This document shows, in pieces, positions 19,301-27,092 of a stretch of DNA of 64,000 nt (position 1 is its first letter; every line of letters begins with the position of its first letter). The notes beneath the pieces were generated by a model. It did not search any database, was not told where the DNA came from, and was given only the letters and a program-made list of their open reading frames with translations. The translations under genes and the position numbers were made by a program. Origin of the DNA: Actinomadura montaniterrae (GTDB lineage: Bacteria > Actinomycetota > Actinomycetes > Streptosporangiales > Streptosporangiaceae); the NCBI RefSeq assembly GCF_008923365.1, contig NZ_WBMR01000002.1:118136-182135 (forward strand), in the 5' to 3' direction.

Positions 19301-20494
19301 GTGCTCGCGGGCGGCGGCCTGCTGATCCTGTCGGGCATGGCCGCCGCGCTGCTGGTGAACCGCCGGCCGCAGCTGAGGAGGATGACACAGGCGCAGGTCG
19401 CCGCGCACGCCCACCTGCGGCGGCTGCGCTACCTGCAGGCGGTGACCCGGACCGCGGTCGGCGAGACGGCGATCCCGGGCGGTTCCAAGATCGGTGGCCA
19501 GCTCGCGGTGCAGCGGACCGAGCAGGCCGAGAGCCTGCCCGGCCTGGTCGCCGGGTTCCAGGAGCTGCTCACGATGGTCGGCACCGAGCGCCGGGCCGGC
19601 CGCAACAAGGTCGTCATCGGGGTGGACGAGCTCGACAAGATCGCCACGGCGGGCGAGGCGGAGCAGTTCCTCAACGACCTCAAGGTGATCTTCGGGGTGC
19701 CCGGCTGCTACTTCCTGGTGACCGTCTCGGAGGACGCCCTGGCCGCGTTCGGACGGCGCAGCCTGTCGGTCCGCGACACCTTCGACAGCGCCTTCGACAC
19801 GGTCGTGGAGATCCCGCCACTGCGGGGAGGGGAGGCCCTGGACCTGCTGAGCCGGCGCGGCGTCCCGCTCCCGGTGCCGTACGTGTGGCTCTGCCATGTC
19901 ATGACCGCCGGGCTGGCCCGCGACCTCGTCCGGTCGGTGCGCGGGCTCGCCGCCGTGTCGGCCGAGTGGCGTGAGGAGCCGCCGCCGGACGGGCGGCTCG
20001 GCGGGTCCCGGCAGGAACTGGAGCACCTGGCCCGCCACATGATCGCCGAGGACGTCGCGGCGGTCATGGAGGCGCAGCTGCGCAGGGCGGCCGCCGACGA
20101 CGACGGGACGACCGCCCTGCTGGAATGGCTGGCCGCCTGCGCCGACGTCCCCATCGCCGCCGCCGGCATCGAGACGGGCATCGCCGCGATGCCGGCGGGC
20201 GAGCTGAGCTTCGCCGCGCGCACCCTGGCGGTGCAGACGAGGACCTACCTGGCGATCACCGCGATCCTCGTCCGGCTGTTCGTCGAACACCCGAAGGAGA
20301 CGGCGGAGTGGCTGCGCGACATCGCCGAGCGGCCGCAGGACCGGCATCCGCTCGACCGGCTCGCCGAGATCAGGGGGCTCCTGGCGAACCATCCGCAGCT
20401 GGCCTGGCACGCGGTGCTCAGGCTCCGCCTCGAAGCCGCATGGCCGGTCCCGCAACCGCCCCTCGACCTGGCCGCCGCTCCTCCGCCGGCGTGA
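16367..20494 (+). CDS. Double P-loop membrane NTPase: NACHT-like domain fused to KAP-type domain
   Basis: A 1375-residue protein. After an N-terminal hydrophobic hairpin, the first NTPase has Walker A GPAGSGKTT near residue 140 and Walker B IPILDGFDELP near 211, which is NACHT-like. It is followed by hydrophobic segments at about 388-425, 465-490 and 495-525. A proline-rich linker leads to a second membrane pair (about 708-763). A second NTPase then follows, with Walker A GARGAGKST near residue 869, two inserted membrane segments (about 943-998) and Walker B VVIGVDELDKI near 1082, the KAP-family layout. KAP and NACHT/STAND ATPases often act in signalling or anti-phage defence; that role is inference here. 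The ATG at 16367 is preferred over a TTG at 16328. The gene stands alone. Confidence 0.7.
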   Translation: MNRSLWLVAVTGGALVVASTAYLLTGGFSLGDADKVSSVVGAVAGVVSLAVTWASLRVSQRRQRDPVEALDMLASVVRDHWRAELARSGRDVWARLAVPLSVRGPHEGTPREGEPAALGDLSDIGAIFQRRVPPRLVITGPAGSGKTTAAVLLLLDLLELRERSGPVPVLVSMAAWDPARRPFEDWLAEQISHTYSLVPETARELVGRRKVIPILDGFDELPAQKAGQALRRMNAGLHGDDPLVVTAREGALERAARSRQGEVLQHATVLRLGPISPGALVRYLERVLPQEDYPGWVQWRERLLGEPGGPLERALSRPGNVDLVRRAYLDARRPLPDLGSLTEPEIIERLLSDWIDRPYPPAGRERAWLGTVAREWRGEFVWWRLYQLVPRWALVVSVGVLHLVFYSASLAACFGSVAATGDLVSGVASAEWLALLVAAGFWDEFADVRGPAPDTTEPVARLRREVVVRGVAAVVIGVAAGLAAGLWGPDAGVRGGVFLGVVTAFFVMLASSVGIYAVAVAILAGGANLPWRPLAVLEEARRLDVMRAAGGAYRFRREQVQDLLAAPEPEQHREAGFEGRPVPDVTQRPPAGPVQETPRVEERPAPRAHETETPPVPQPSPVGDRPVSRRERLDVFAREAVLREVLVLPELLRRVDQRDPVASRAWLRTLAASLLDHDPLAVEAPARDRGQRFDEALEAFEKAAALPFLSRFVTAYVITAGAAGAALVGLFVAQQWWSWAPDATFATSVVLLLSVFLWLSFRRNAAQRRALRSRDPAEWLQLDELPHLRLALDRTYRDWIRAMARDGLLPMLTERLGEEPPAYTTELHGLELEPLSGTDDRDDHFVETDASRRVSLLIEELSSASIGLSGARGAGKSTVLRHLCDPERHPDNDLRLLVHAPTAYDSREFLTHLFIRVCERVVGSQGPRPAPVRRLRMLVMRVLPWVCAGAGLVLIVGTLYRGRIRALADHLPDGARVYVLAGGGLLILSGMAAALLVNRRPQLRRMTQAQVAAHAHLRRLRYLQAVTRTAVGETAIPGGSKIGGQLAVQRTEQAESLPGLVAGFQELLTMVGTERRAGRNKVVIGVDELDKIATAGEAEQFLNDLKVIFGVPGCYFLVTVSEDALAAFGRRSLSVRDTFDSAFDTVVEIPPLRGGEALDLLSRRGVPLPVPYVWLCHVMTAGLARDLVRSVRGLAAVSAEWREEPPPDGRLGGSRQELEHLARHMIAEDVAAVMEAQLRRAAADDDGTTALLEWLAACADVPIAAAGIETGIAAMPAGELSFAARTLAVQTRTYLAITAILVRLFVEHPKETAEWLRDIAERPQDRHPLDRLAEIRGLLANHPQLAWHAVLRLRLEAAWPVPQPPLDLAAAPPPA

Positions 20495-20516
20495 CGGGAC
20501 GGGCGAAGCGCTGCGG

Positions 20517-21764
20517 TCAGTGGCTCTTGCGTAGGGGGTCGAGCCAGGCCAGCGGGGCGGGTGTGGTGCCGGTCGCGATGTGCTCGGCCAGCAGCCGTCC
20601 GGTAAGCGGCCCGAGGGTCACTCCCCACATGCCGTGCCCGCCCGCGATGTAGACACCGTCAGTGGCCGACGGCCCGACCAGGGGGATCCCGTCAGCGGTC
20701 AGAGGGCGGGCGCCGACCCAAGGATCGGTGACGGACCGCCACTCGGCCCCTTCCAGCAGCGGACGCACCGCGCGAAGGGTCGCCGCGAGCGCACGCCGGT
20801 CCGGTGGGGCGTCGGGACGCTGGAACTCCATGATGCTGGTCACGCGCGCCGCGCTCGCGCCCCGCGGCGCAAGCGCGGCACGGGCGGCCGGGAAGTACAA
20901 CGGCCCCTGCAACCGGCGACGCAGCGGCACGGTGAAGCTGTAACCGCGTCCGCCGTACTGCGGGACCCGCACGCCGTGGTCGCTGGCCAAGTCCGGCAGC
21001 CACGCACCGCAGGCGAGGATCACCGCGTCCGCGTCCCGATGCCCGTCCGCGCACCGGACGCGGACCCGGCCCGCGTGCCGGTCGACGCCCGTCACCGTCA
21101 CGTTTTCGGTGATCTTCCCGTTCCGGGCCCGGACCTGGTCGGCCAGCGCCGCGGTGTAGGCGCCCGGATCGAGATACCGCTGCCCGTCGATCCGGACGGC
21201 CAGCGCGATCTCCCGGGAAAGATTGGGCTCCATGGCGCGTGCCTGCGCTCCGGTCAGCAGCCCGACCTCGATCTGCTGGCCGGCCGACGCGACGCCCTCG
21301 AGTTCGTGCAGCAGTCCCGCCGCCTGCCCGGCCTCGGTGAACGCGGCCAGCACAGCGGCCTCGCGGAGGGGGGCATCCACACCGGCTTGCCGCTGCGCGT
21401 CGAACGCGTCGAAGATCTGGGCGTTGAGCATGCGATACCCGTCCATCGCCCGGCTCCAGCGGCGGCCCGTGCAATGCCGCACGAGCCGCACCAGAAAACG
21501 GACGAGCTCGGTGTCGGCCCGGACCGGGAGCCGCACCGGCGACCCCGGGTCGAGCACCGCACGCAGCCCGAACCGCAGCATCGAGGGCTCCGGCAGCGGC
21601 ACCGTCAGCGACGGCGCGACATAACCGGCGTTCCCCCACGAGGCCCCTCGCCCGACCCGTCCTTTATCGAGCACCTCGACCTCGACGCCGTAGTCCTGCA
21701 ACGACCAGGCGCACGACAGCCCGACCATCCCTGCGCCCACGACCACCACCCGGCGCGGCGTCAT
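20517..21764 (-). CDS. FAD-dependent D-amino-acid dehydrogenase / glycine oxidase-type oxidoreductase
   Basis: A 415-residue DAO-family flavoprotein. The N-terminal Rossmann motif VVVGAGMVGLSCAWSL binds FAD. GRGASWGNAGYVAPS closely matches the DadA N-terminal region, and the C-terminal IAGGHGMWGVTLGP motif closes the FAD site. It should oxidatively deaminate D-amino acids (or a related secondary amine) in the cytoplasm, passing electrons to the respiratory chain or oxygen. I chose the ATG at 21764; nine extra codons upstream (to 21791) read as non-conserved MRLAGRGGR. It is convergent with the giant NTPase gene, 22 bases away, and appears monocistronic. Whether the natural acceptor is quinone or oxygen cannot be told from sequence. 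Confidence 0.8.
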   Translation of the reverse strand: MTPRRVVVVGAGMVGLSCAWSLQDYGVEVEVLDKGRVGRGASWGNAGYVAPSLTVPLPEPSMLRFGLRAVLDPGSPVRLPVRADTELVRFLVRLVRHCTGRRWSRAMDGYRMLNAQIFDAFDAQRQAGVDAPLREAAVLAAFTEAGQAAGLLHELEGVASAGQQIEVGLLTGAQARAMEPNLSREIALAVRIDGQRYLDPGAYTAALADQVRARNGKITENVTVTGVDRHAGRVRVRCADGHRDADAVILACGAWLPDLASDHGVRVPQYGGRGYSFTVPLRRRLQGPLYFPAARAALAPRGASAARVTSIMEFQRPDAPPDRRALAATLRAVRPLLEGAEWRSVTDPWVGARPLTADGIPLVGPSATDGVYIAGGHGMWGVTLGPLTGRLLAEHIATGTTPAPLAWLDPLRKSH

Positions 21765-22022
21765 ACGTCCGCCCCTACCGGCAAGCCGCAACCGGGCCGG
21801 TCAAAGGCGCGCGTAACCGAGGCGTGATGCTGAAGCGTTCTCATGATCCCTTTCTACTTCCGCCCGCCGCCCGGGGGAACCGGCGGAAGCGTCGAGTCGC
21901 AGTCACCGACCGCCGAAGCGGTGCGACTACTGCGCGGCTGGGCCGCCCCATCGGCAGGGGAACCGATCCGAACTCGGTGATCACGACCGTCCGACGGTCG
22001 CCGACCTCTCCCGACCGGGCGG

Positions 22023-23927
22023 TCAGGGGCGTTGCCCGGTCAGGAACGCGGTCGCGACCTTGGCCGTCTGCTCCGCGCTCCAGGGGCCGGGAATCGTGGC
22101 CATCAGCTCTTCGGCGCGCTCGGGTTCGGTGCGGGCGTAGGCTGCCGCGATCTCTGCCAGTGCCAAGCGGCGGTTCCCTTTGCCGGAGATCGCATCGGCG
22201 ACCCGTTCGGCCCGTTCGGGATCGATGAGCGCCCACCCGGCCGCGACCTCGGCCAGTGGCCAACGCCGCTGCCAGCGTCCCAGCGCCCGCGCCGACCCCT
22301 CGGTCTCCTCCAGCAGCCGCACTGAGCGCTCGCGGTCGGACTCGGCGCACCCGGCGGCGACCCTCGCCAGGGCGATCCGGTGTCCTGGAACGCGGACGAT
22401 GCCACGAGCCAGCCGCTCCGCCCGTTCGGGGGCGATCGCGGCCCACAGCACGGCGATCCGCACCAGCAGCGGTCCCTGCTGCTTGCCGTCGACCTGGCCG
22501 CGGGTCACCGTCTCGGCCTGCTCCAGCAGCCGCCCGGCCCGGTCGGGGCACGCCGCGGCCACGTTCAGCAACGCCTCCGCCTGCGCCCGAGGCAGGTCGA
22601 TGTCGCGTGCCAGCCGTTCGGCGTGTTCGGGGTCGAGCACCGCCATCACCCCGGCGACGGCCGCCAACGCCGCCCGCTGCCCGTCGGGTCCATCGAAGGG
22701 TGAGGGGCCGAGGTCCTCCTCGAACAGGCTGCGGTGGTGGCGGACGACCGCCACGGCCTCGTTCAGCAGCCGTTCGGCGTCCCGGCGATCGTGCGACGTG
22801 TACGCCCGCGCGATCTCGGCCAGCGCGCATGCCCGCCGTCCTGCCACCCTGGCCTTCGCCGCGCGCTTTTCGGCCTCCACGAGCAACCGGTCGGCGCGCT
22901 CGGGATCCATTCGCCACCAGACCGCGGCCAGACGGGGCAACTCGGGCGGCGCATGCTCACTCGCATCCAGAAACCGCGCTCTGTCCTCGGCCCCGCTCAA
23001 CAGCCGCCGCGCCACCCGCTCACCCATGCCCGACCGTGCGGCCACCTCACCCTCGTCGTCGTGCTCACCATTGGTGACGGATCGGGCGACCGCCTGCCGG
23101 CCGACGGTCTGCGGCATCAGGCGGGCGGCGACGGCCTCGGCGCTGGCGGGGCGGTCGGCCGGATCCTTGGCTAGCAGGTCCTGGGCGATCTGCTCCAGGT
23201 CGGCCGGGACATCCGGGCGGAGCTGCCGGAGCGGAGGCGGGTCGGCGTTCAGGTGCCGGGCCATCAGCATCGCAAGCGACTCACCGGTGAAAGGCGGGCG
23301 CCCCGTGAGCAGCGCGTACAGCACGCAACCCAAACTGTAGAGGTCGGCGCGCTGGTCGATGTCGCCGCTTCGCCACTGCTCGGGCGACATGTACAGCGGG
23401 GTGCCGACCTGCCGCCCATGCAGCGTCTGGGCCGTCGGCGCGTCGTGCCATCGCGCGATCCCGAAGTCGCAGATCTTCACCCGGCCACCGGACAGCGCCA
23501 TCAGGTTGGCGGGCTTGAGGTCGCGGTGTACCACCCCGGCCGCGTGCGCCACCGCCAGCGCCTCCACCACCTGCACGGTCACCGACCGAACCCGCTCCAC
23601 AGGCAGCCCGCCGGCGTGGCGGGCCAGCTCCGCCGCCACGCTCTCCCCGTGCAGCAGCTCCATCACCAGGTACCACTGCCCGTCGTACTCCCCGAAATCG
23701 TCGACCCTGGTGATCCCCGGATGCGTCAGCCGCACGGCGATCCTGGCCTCCTGCTTGAACTTCCCGAGCCACACCGGCCCGGCCTCGGCCACCTCCCGCC
23801 CCAGGAACTTGATCGCCACCTCCCGGTCCCTCAGCAGGTCGGTGGCCCGCCAGACCTCCCCGAACCCGCCCCGCCCCAGCACGCCGGCCAGCCGATACCG
23901 CCCCGCGACCTCCGCGCCGACCAGCAC
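22023..23927 (-). CDS. Ser/Thr protein kinase with C-terminal helical repeats
   Basis: About 634 residues. A Hanks-type kinase domain starts right after the N-terminus, with glycine loop LGRGGFGEV, AIKFLG lysine, catalytic HRDLKPANL, DFG in KICDFGIARW and SPEQWRSGDI in the activation region. No PASTA domain or transmembrane span follows. Instead, residues about 300 to 630 form imperfect alpha-helical repeats built on A..A..DPERAERLA, seen around seven times. This is a probable protein-interaction solenoid. The frame is open up to a GTG at 24047. I favour the GTG at 23927 because it has a GGGCGGGG stretch upstream and places the kinase domain at the usual distance from the N-terminus. The exact start is uncertain. 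No neighbouring phosphatase is visible. Confidence 0.8.
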   Translation of the reverse strand: MLVGAEVAGRYRLAGVLGRGGFGEVWRATDLLRDREVAIKFLGREVAEAGPVWLGKFKQEARIAVRLTHPGITRVDDFGEYDGQWYLVMELLHGESVAAELARHAGGLPVERVRSVTVQVVEALAVAHAAGVVHRDLKPANLMALSGGRVKICDFGIARWHDAPTAQTLHGRQVGTPLYMSPEQWRSGDIDQRADLYSLGCVLYALLTGRPPFTGESLAMLMARHLNADPPPLRQLRPDVPADLEQIAQDLLAKDPADRPASAEAVAARLMPQTVGRQAVARSVTNGEHDDEGEVAARSGMGERVARRLLSGAEDRARFLDASEHAPPELPRLAAVWWRMDPERADRLLVEAEKRAAKARVAGRRACALAEIARAYTSHDRRDAERLLNEAVAVVRHHRSLFEEDLGPSPFDGPDGQRAALAAVAGVMAVLDPEHAERLARDIDLPRAQAEALLNVAAACPDRAGRLLEQAETVTRGQVDGKQQGPLLVRIAVLWAAIAPERAERLARGIVRVPGHRIALARVAAGCAESDRERSVRLLEETEGSARALGRWQRRWPLAEVAAGWALIDPERAERVADAISGKGNRRLALAEIAAAYARTEPERAEELMATIPGPWSAEQTAKVATAFLTGQRP

Positions 23928-24089
23928 CGCACCCCGCCCGTCTCCACGACTCCAGACACCGCCATTCTCCACTCGGTGAACCGGCGGTGCGCCGTCTGCC
24001 AGGACACCCTGGAAATCGAGGCGGCAGCCGGTGGTCGCCACGAACACGATCGCGGCCGGCGGCTCGCGGTCATCGACCCGGTGCCGCGG

Positions 24090-25046
24090 TCAGAATGTGG
24101 CGATCGGGTTGACCGGGCTCCCGGAGGTTCCGGCGAAGCGGACCGGCGCGACCGCGAGGTGGAAGTCCCACTGGCCGAGCTCGGCCGCCGTCGCCGCGCA
24201 CGCCTCCAGGTCGCAGTTGTCGAGCAGCCACAGACCCATCGCGACGAGGCCCACGGTGTGAACCGGCATCGCCATGTCCTCGTACCCCGACGGCTGAACG
24301 TCTTGGGGAGTGTCGGCGCCGATCAGCGCGACTCCCCGTTCATGCAGCCAGGGCAGGCAGGACGCATGCCAGCCGGCCTGCGTGAAACCGCCGGACGCAC
24401 CGGACTCGTGCCGGACGCGGCCATAGCCGGTCCGCAGCAGCACCGCGTCACCGGACCGCACCCGCACACCCTGGCGACGCTCGGCCTCCTCGAGATCCTC
24501 GGGAAACACGCCCTCACCCGGTTCCAGCCACGCCACGTCGCGGACCTTCGCGATGTCCAGCAGGACACCACGCGTGACGATCCCGTCCGCCGCCGCCGTG
24601 ACGGCCCCCCACGCCGATCCCGTCGCGGCGTCGACCAGCGAGTGCGACCGCCCGTTGTACATCGTGCCGTCCCAGAAGATGTGGCACGGCGAGTCGACGT
24701 GGGTGATGGTGTTGCCGTGGAACAGGATGCCGAGCCGCTCGTTCGAATAGCCCCAGTGCCGGTCATTGCGGAATCCGGGCAGAGGCATGTTCTCGACGCC
24801 CGGCATGTCGGCGAAGCACGGGCACGTCGTCGTCGACCGCTCCATCTCTTCCGGTACGGCCACCTCCCATGCGCACGACACGCTCCTGCCGTGGCGCACG
24901 GCCCGCGCCGCCGCCAGCCGGACGTCGTCGGTGATGTGGTTCAGCGTGCCGAGCTCGTCGTCGTCGCCCCACCGTCCCCAGTTCGACAGCGTGTCGAAGT
25001 ACCCGAGCACGTCCTCCTGTGTAGGCATCGATCGCTCAACCGTCAT
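24090..25046 (-). CDS. PF04199 cyclase/kynurenine-formamidase-like hydrolase
   Basis: A 318-residue metal-dependent protein of the putative cyclase family. The signature is HVDSPCHIFWDG (variant of HxxxDxxxH) together with LLRTGYGR and IGADTPQDVQPSG. N-terminal text WGRWGDDDELGTLNHI is typical of the large environmental branch of this family, which hydrolyses amides or lactones. The start at ATG 25046 gives a normal family length; an internal ATG at 25028 is also possible. The SnoaL-like gene lies 40 bases upstream on the same strand, suggesting a two-gene operon. A distant relative occurs in the polyketide cluster at 40478-41269, but this copy lies outside it and has no pathway link visible in the window. 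Confidence 0.75.
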   Translation of the reverse strand: MTVERSMPTQEDVLGYFDTLSNWGRWGDDDELGTLNHITDDVRLAAARAVRHGRSVSCAWEVAVPEEMERSTTTCPCFADMPGVENMPLPGFRNDRHWGYSNERLGILFHGNTITHVDSPCHIFWDGTMYNGRSHSLVDAATGSAWGAVTAAADGIVTRGVLLDIAKVRDVAWLEPGEGVFPEDLEEAERRQGVRVRSGDAVLLRTGYGRVRHESGASGGFTQAGWHASCLPWLHERGVALIGADTPQDVQPSGYEDMAMPVHTVGLVAMGLWLLDNCDLEACAATAAELGQWDFHLAVAPVRFAGTSGSPVNPIATF

Positions 25047-25086
25047 CCCAGCATCGCCCCTCCGGTGAGCCCGTCCAAGTGCACTA

Positions 25087-25626
25087 TCACTCTTCTCCTT
25101 GTCGACGAACGGTATCGGTGCTCTTCGGCCTAGGGGGCTCGGCGCTGTTGTGACCTGCCGGGTCGGTGGCACGGTCCTTGGCGTGGTGGTCCCGGATGGC
25201 GTCCAAGACCTCGGGGAGCTGCCCGCGGGCCGCGGCCGAGCGCAGGTGGTCAAGGTAGTCGCGGGATTCGACGATCTTTCCGTCCCGGACGCGCATGACG
25301 AAGACGGCAGGGATGGCGAAGGGTTCGCCCGTCTCCACCACGACGCCTTCGTACTGGAATTCGGCCACGATGACCTCGGGGTCGGCGGTCTGGTGAACAT
25401 TGATCCGGGTCGGCCGACGCCGCAGGGTCGGGCCCTGGTACGGCCGTGGTCCGCCACCGAAATGGGTTCGCAGTTCTTCGCGGGAGCGCATCGGCGGCGC
25501 CTCCAGCGGGAAGAACGGATGGCGGACATCGGTTCGCTCCGCGTACAGGTCCACCACGTCCGCCCAGCGCTCTTCGCAAACACCGTGCACGAGTTTCAAG
25601 AAGACATCGCGAGGAGTATCGGTCAC
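25087..25626 (-). CDS. SnoaL-like (NTF2 fold) protein
   Basis: A 179-residue protein with the cone-shaped NTF2/SnoaL fold pattern: RDVFLKLVHGVCEERWADVV helix, then YAERTDVRHPFF, EELRTHFGG and a late VFVMRVRDGKIVESRDYLDH strand-helix end. Members are small hydrolases, isomerases, cyclases or ligand-binding proteins. The specific role cannot be read from this sequence. I chose a GTG at 25626; the frame extends 15 codons further to 25671 with non-conserved text. It is followed at 40 bases by the PF04199 gene, so the pair may process the same metabolite. The C-terminal 35 residues are polar and probably disordered. Confidence 0.65.
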   Translation of the reverse strand: MTDTPRDVFLKLVHGVCEERWADVVDLYAERTDVRHPFFPLEAPPMRSREELRTHFGGGPRPYQGPTLRRRPTRINVHQTADPEVIVAEFQYEGVVVETGEPFAIPAVFVMRVRDGKIVESRDYLDHLRSAAARGQLPEVLDAIRDHHAKDRATDPAGHNSAEPPRPKSTDTVRRQGEE

Positions 25627-25730
25627 CGGCTCACCGTAACCGTTCTCGGACCGCGCCGACCCGCTCTTCACCTCTCCATCGCTGCTGCGTCCGCCGCAGC
25701 CCGTCGCGGCTTCCCAGGTAGCCTGAGTTG

Positions 25731-26251
25731 ATGGCTGTGAAGGTTTCCAGAGACGACGTCACCGCGTTTCGCCTCCACTCCGGCCTGCTGTTGCGCTGAC
25801 CGGTGCGGAAATCGGTGACGTCCTGACCGGACGCCGACTCGCCATCGACGAACTCGGCGCGGAGCTCGCCGAGCGGATCGTCCGCAAGCTGTCGAGGAAG
25901 CAGCGCGACATCTGGGAACACGAAGGTCCCCATGCCGCCGGTGGAGACCGCGCGCGCCGAACTGCTCCACCACGCGACCCCTATACGCAGTTGCGTGACC
26001 GCGAGACAATCATTGACAAGCAATATCATCGGGACGTGTGGCGGGCCGTAGGCGACCCGGGCACAGTGCTCGTGGACGGCGAGATCGCCGGTGTTTGGCG
26101 TCCGCGTAAGAGCGAGCGGAAGCTGACCATTCGCGTGACGTCTTTCGGCAGCTTGCCGGCTCGGAACAAGAAGCCGCTGCAAGCAGAGGCCGAACAGGTG
26201 GCGACACTGCGGGGCGCCTCGTCCGTCGACGTCGAGTTCGACTCCTATTGA
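25731..26251 (+). pseudogene. Decayed winged-helix DNA glycosylase-like gene (AlkZ family remnant)
   Basis: The ATG at 25731 begins MAVKVSRDDVTAFRL, typical of the N-terminus of AlkZ-like winged-helix proteins (PF06224), but a TGA at 25797 stops it after 22 codons. From about 25793 another frame reads ALTGAEIGDVLTGRRLAIDE. It runs to 26251, ending with the family's C-terminal block (VWRAVGDPGTVLVDGEIAGV and TIRVTSFGSLP). Normal family members are about 350 to 400 residues; only about 170 codons remain. A large internal part is therefore missing and the two ends are out of frame. TAGCCT six bases before the ATG looks like a leaderless -10 box, so the promoter may survive. Confidence 0.7.
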
Positions 26252-26268
26252 CCGATGCGGCACCAGCC

Positions 26269-26305
26269 GATGGCCTTGTCCAGGGGCGGCCGGGACAAGG
26301 CCATC
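26269..26305. terminator. Stem-loop, 13 bp perfect stem
   Basis: GATGGCCTTGTCC pairs with GGACAAGGCCATC around an 11-base loop. It sits between the decayed AlkZ-like gene (plus) and the end of the RibD/DHFR-like gene (minus), in position to stop transcription from either side. There is no T-run, which is usual in this group of organisms. Confidence 0.6.
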
Positions 26306-26382
26306 GCGCACTTGGGCTTGGCGGTCGCCGGGAGCGTACCCCTGACGAGCGGCGCGTTTCTCGGCGCGGGCGAAGTCTCCTG

Positions 26383-26988
26383 TCAGGCGTCGATGCGGTC
26401 GTAGATGAGGCAGAGGGCGCCGCTCTCCGTGGCGGCGGTGCTGGTCAGGGACCAGGACGAGCGGGGCGTCGTGTCGTCGAACAGGCGGGCTCCGCCGCCC
26501 ACGAGCTCGGGGCAGAGGGTGATGCTGAGCCGGTCCAGTTCGCCGGCTTCGATCAGGTTGCGGATGACGCTGGTGCTGGCCAGGACGATGATGTCGCCGC
26601 CCTCCTGGGCCCGCAGTTCCTTGACCGTGGCGGCGGGGTCGGCGGTGGCGACGCGCGCGTTGTCCCAGTCGGCGCGGTCCAGGGTGGTGGAGAAGACGAC
26701 CTTCTCGACCGCGGTGAGCCAGCGGGAGAACTCCCGGTCCCGCGGGTCGGCGCCCTCGTCGTCGGCGACGGCGGGCCAGAATCCGGCGAAGCCCTCGTAG
26801 TTCTTGCGGCCGAGCAGGGCGGTGGTCGCCGTGCCGGTGACCGACACCATGTGGTCGCGGGCTCCGTTGGTGGTGGCGTGCGGCACGATCCAGCTCATGT
26901 CGTACTCGCCGCCCGGGCCGCAGATGCGGCCGTCCAGGGACAGCGTGATGTTCGCGGTGACCGTGCGGCGGGCGTTCTCTCCGGACAT
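26383..26988 (-). CDS. Dihydrofolate reductase family protein (RibD C-terminal domain)
   Basis: A 201-residue stand-alone RibD_C/DHFR-like reductase. N-terminal TVTANITLSLDGRICGPGG is the family opening, with an LLGRKNYEGFAGFWP segment, the EGGDIIVLASTSVIRNLIEAG nucleotide-binding region and the late LCPELVGGGARLFDD motif. It probably uses NADPH to reduce a small heterocycle or other substrate; the substrate is unknown. The ATG at 26988 has a clear AAAGGAA ribosome site. The gene is divergent from the LAL regulator across about 100 bases. It may be general metabolism rather than part of the polyketide cluster. Confidence 0.75.
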   Translation of the reverse strand: MSGENARRTVTANITLSLDGRICGPGGEYDMSWIVPHATTNGARDHMVSVTGTATTALLGRKNYEGFAGFWPAVADDEGADPRDREFSRWLTAVEKVVFSTTLDRADWDNARVATADPAATVKELRAQEGGDIIVLASTSVIRNLIEAGELDRLSITLCPELVGGGARLFDDTTPRSSWSLTSTAATESGALCLIYDRIDA

Positions 26989-27092
26989 CGGATGGTTCCT
27001 TTGCTCTCGTCGGGATGACGCCTTCACCATCCCGTTTCCGGTGGCAGGCTGTCGTCGTCAGACTTGGTGACATTCGGTCCGGGCTTGGGGAG

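Noticed and set aside
25991..26251. A separate 86-residue hypothetical gene
   Set aside because: It is only the C-terminal block of an AlkZ-like protein whose frame continues upstream without a start; treated as part of a pseudogene.
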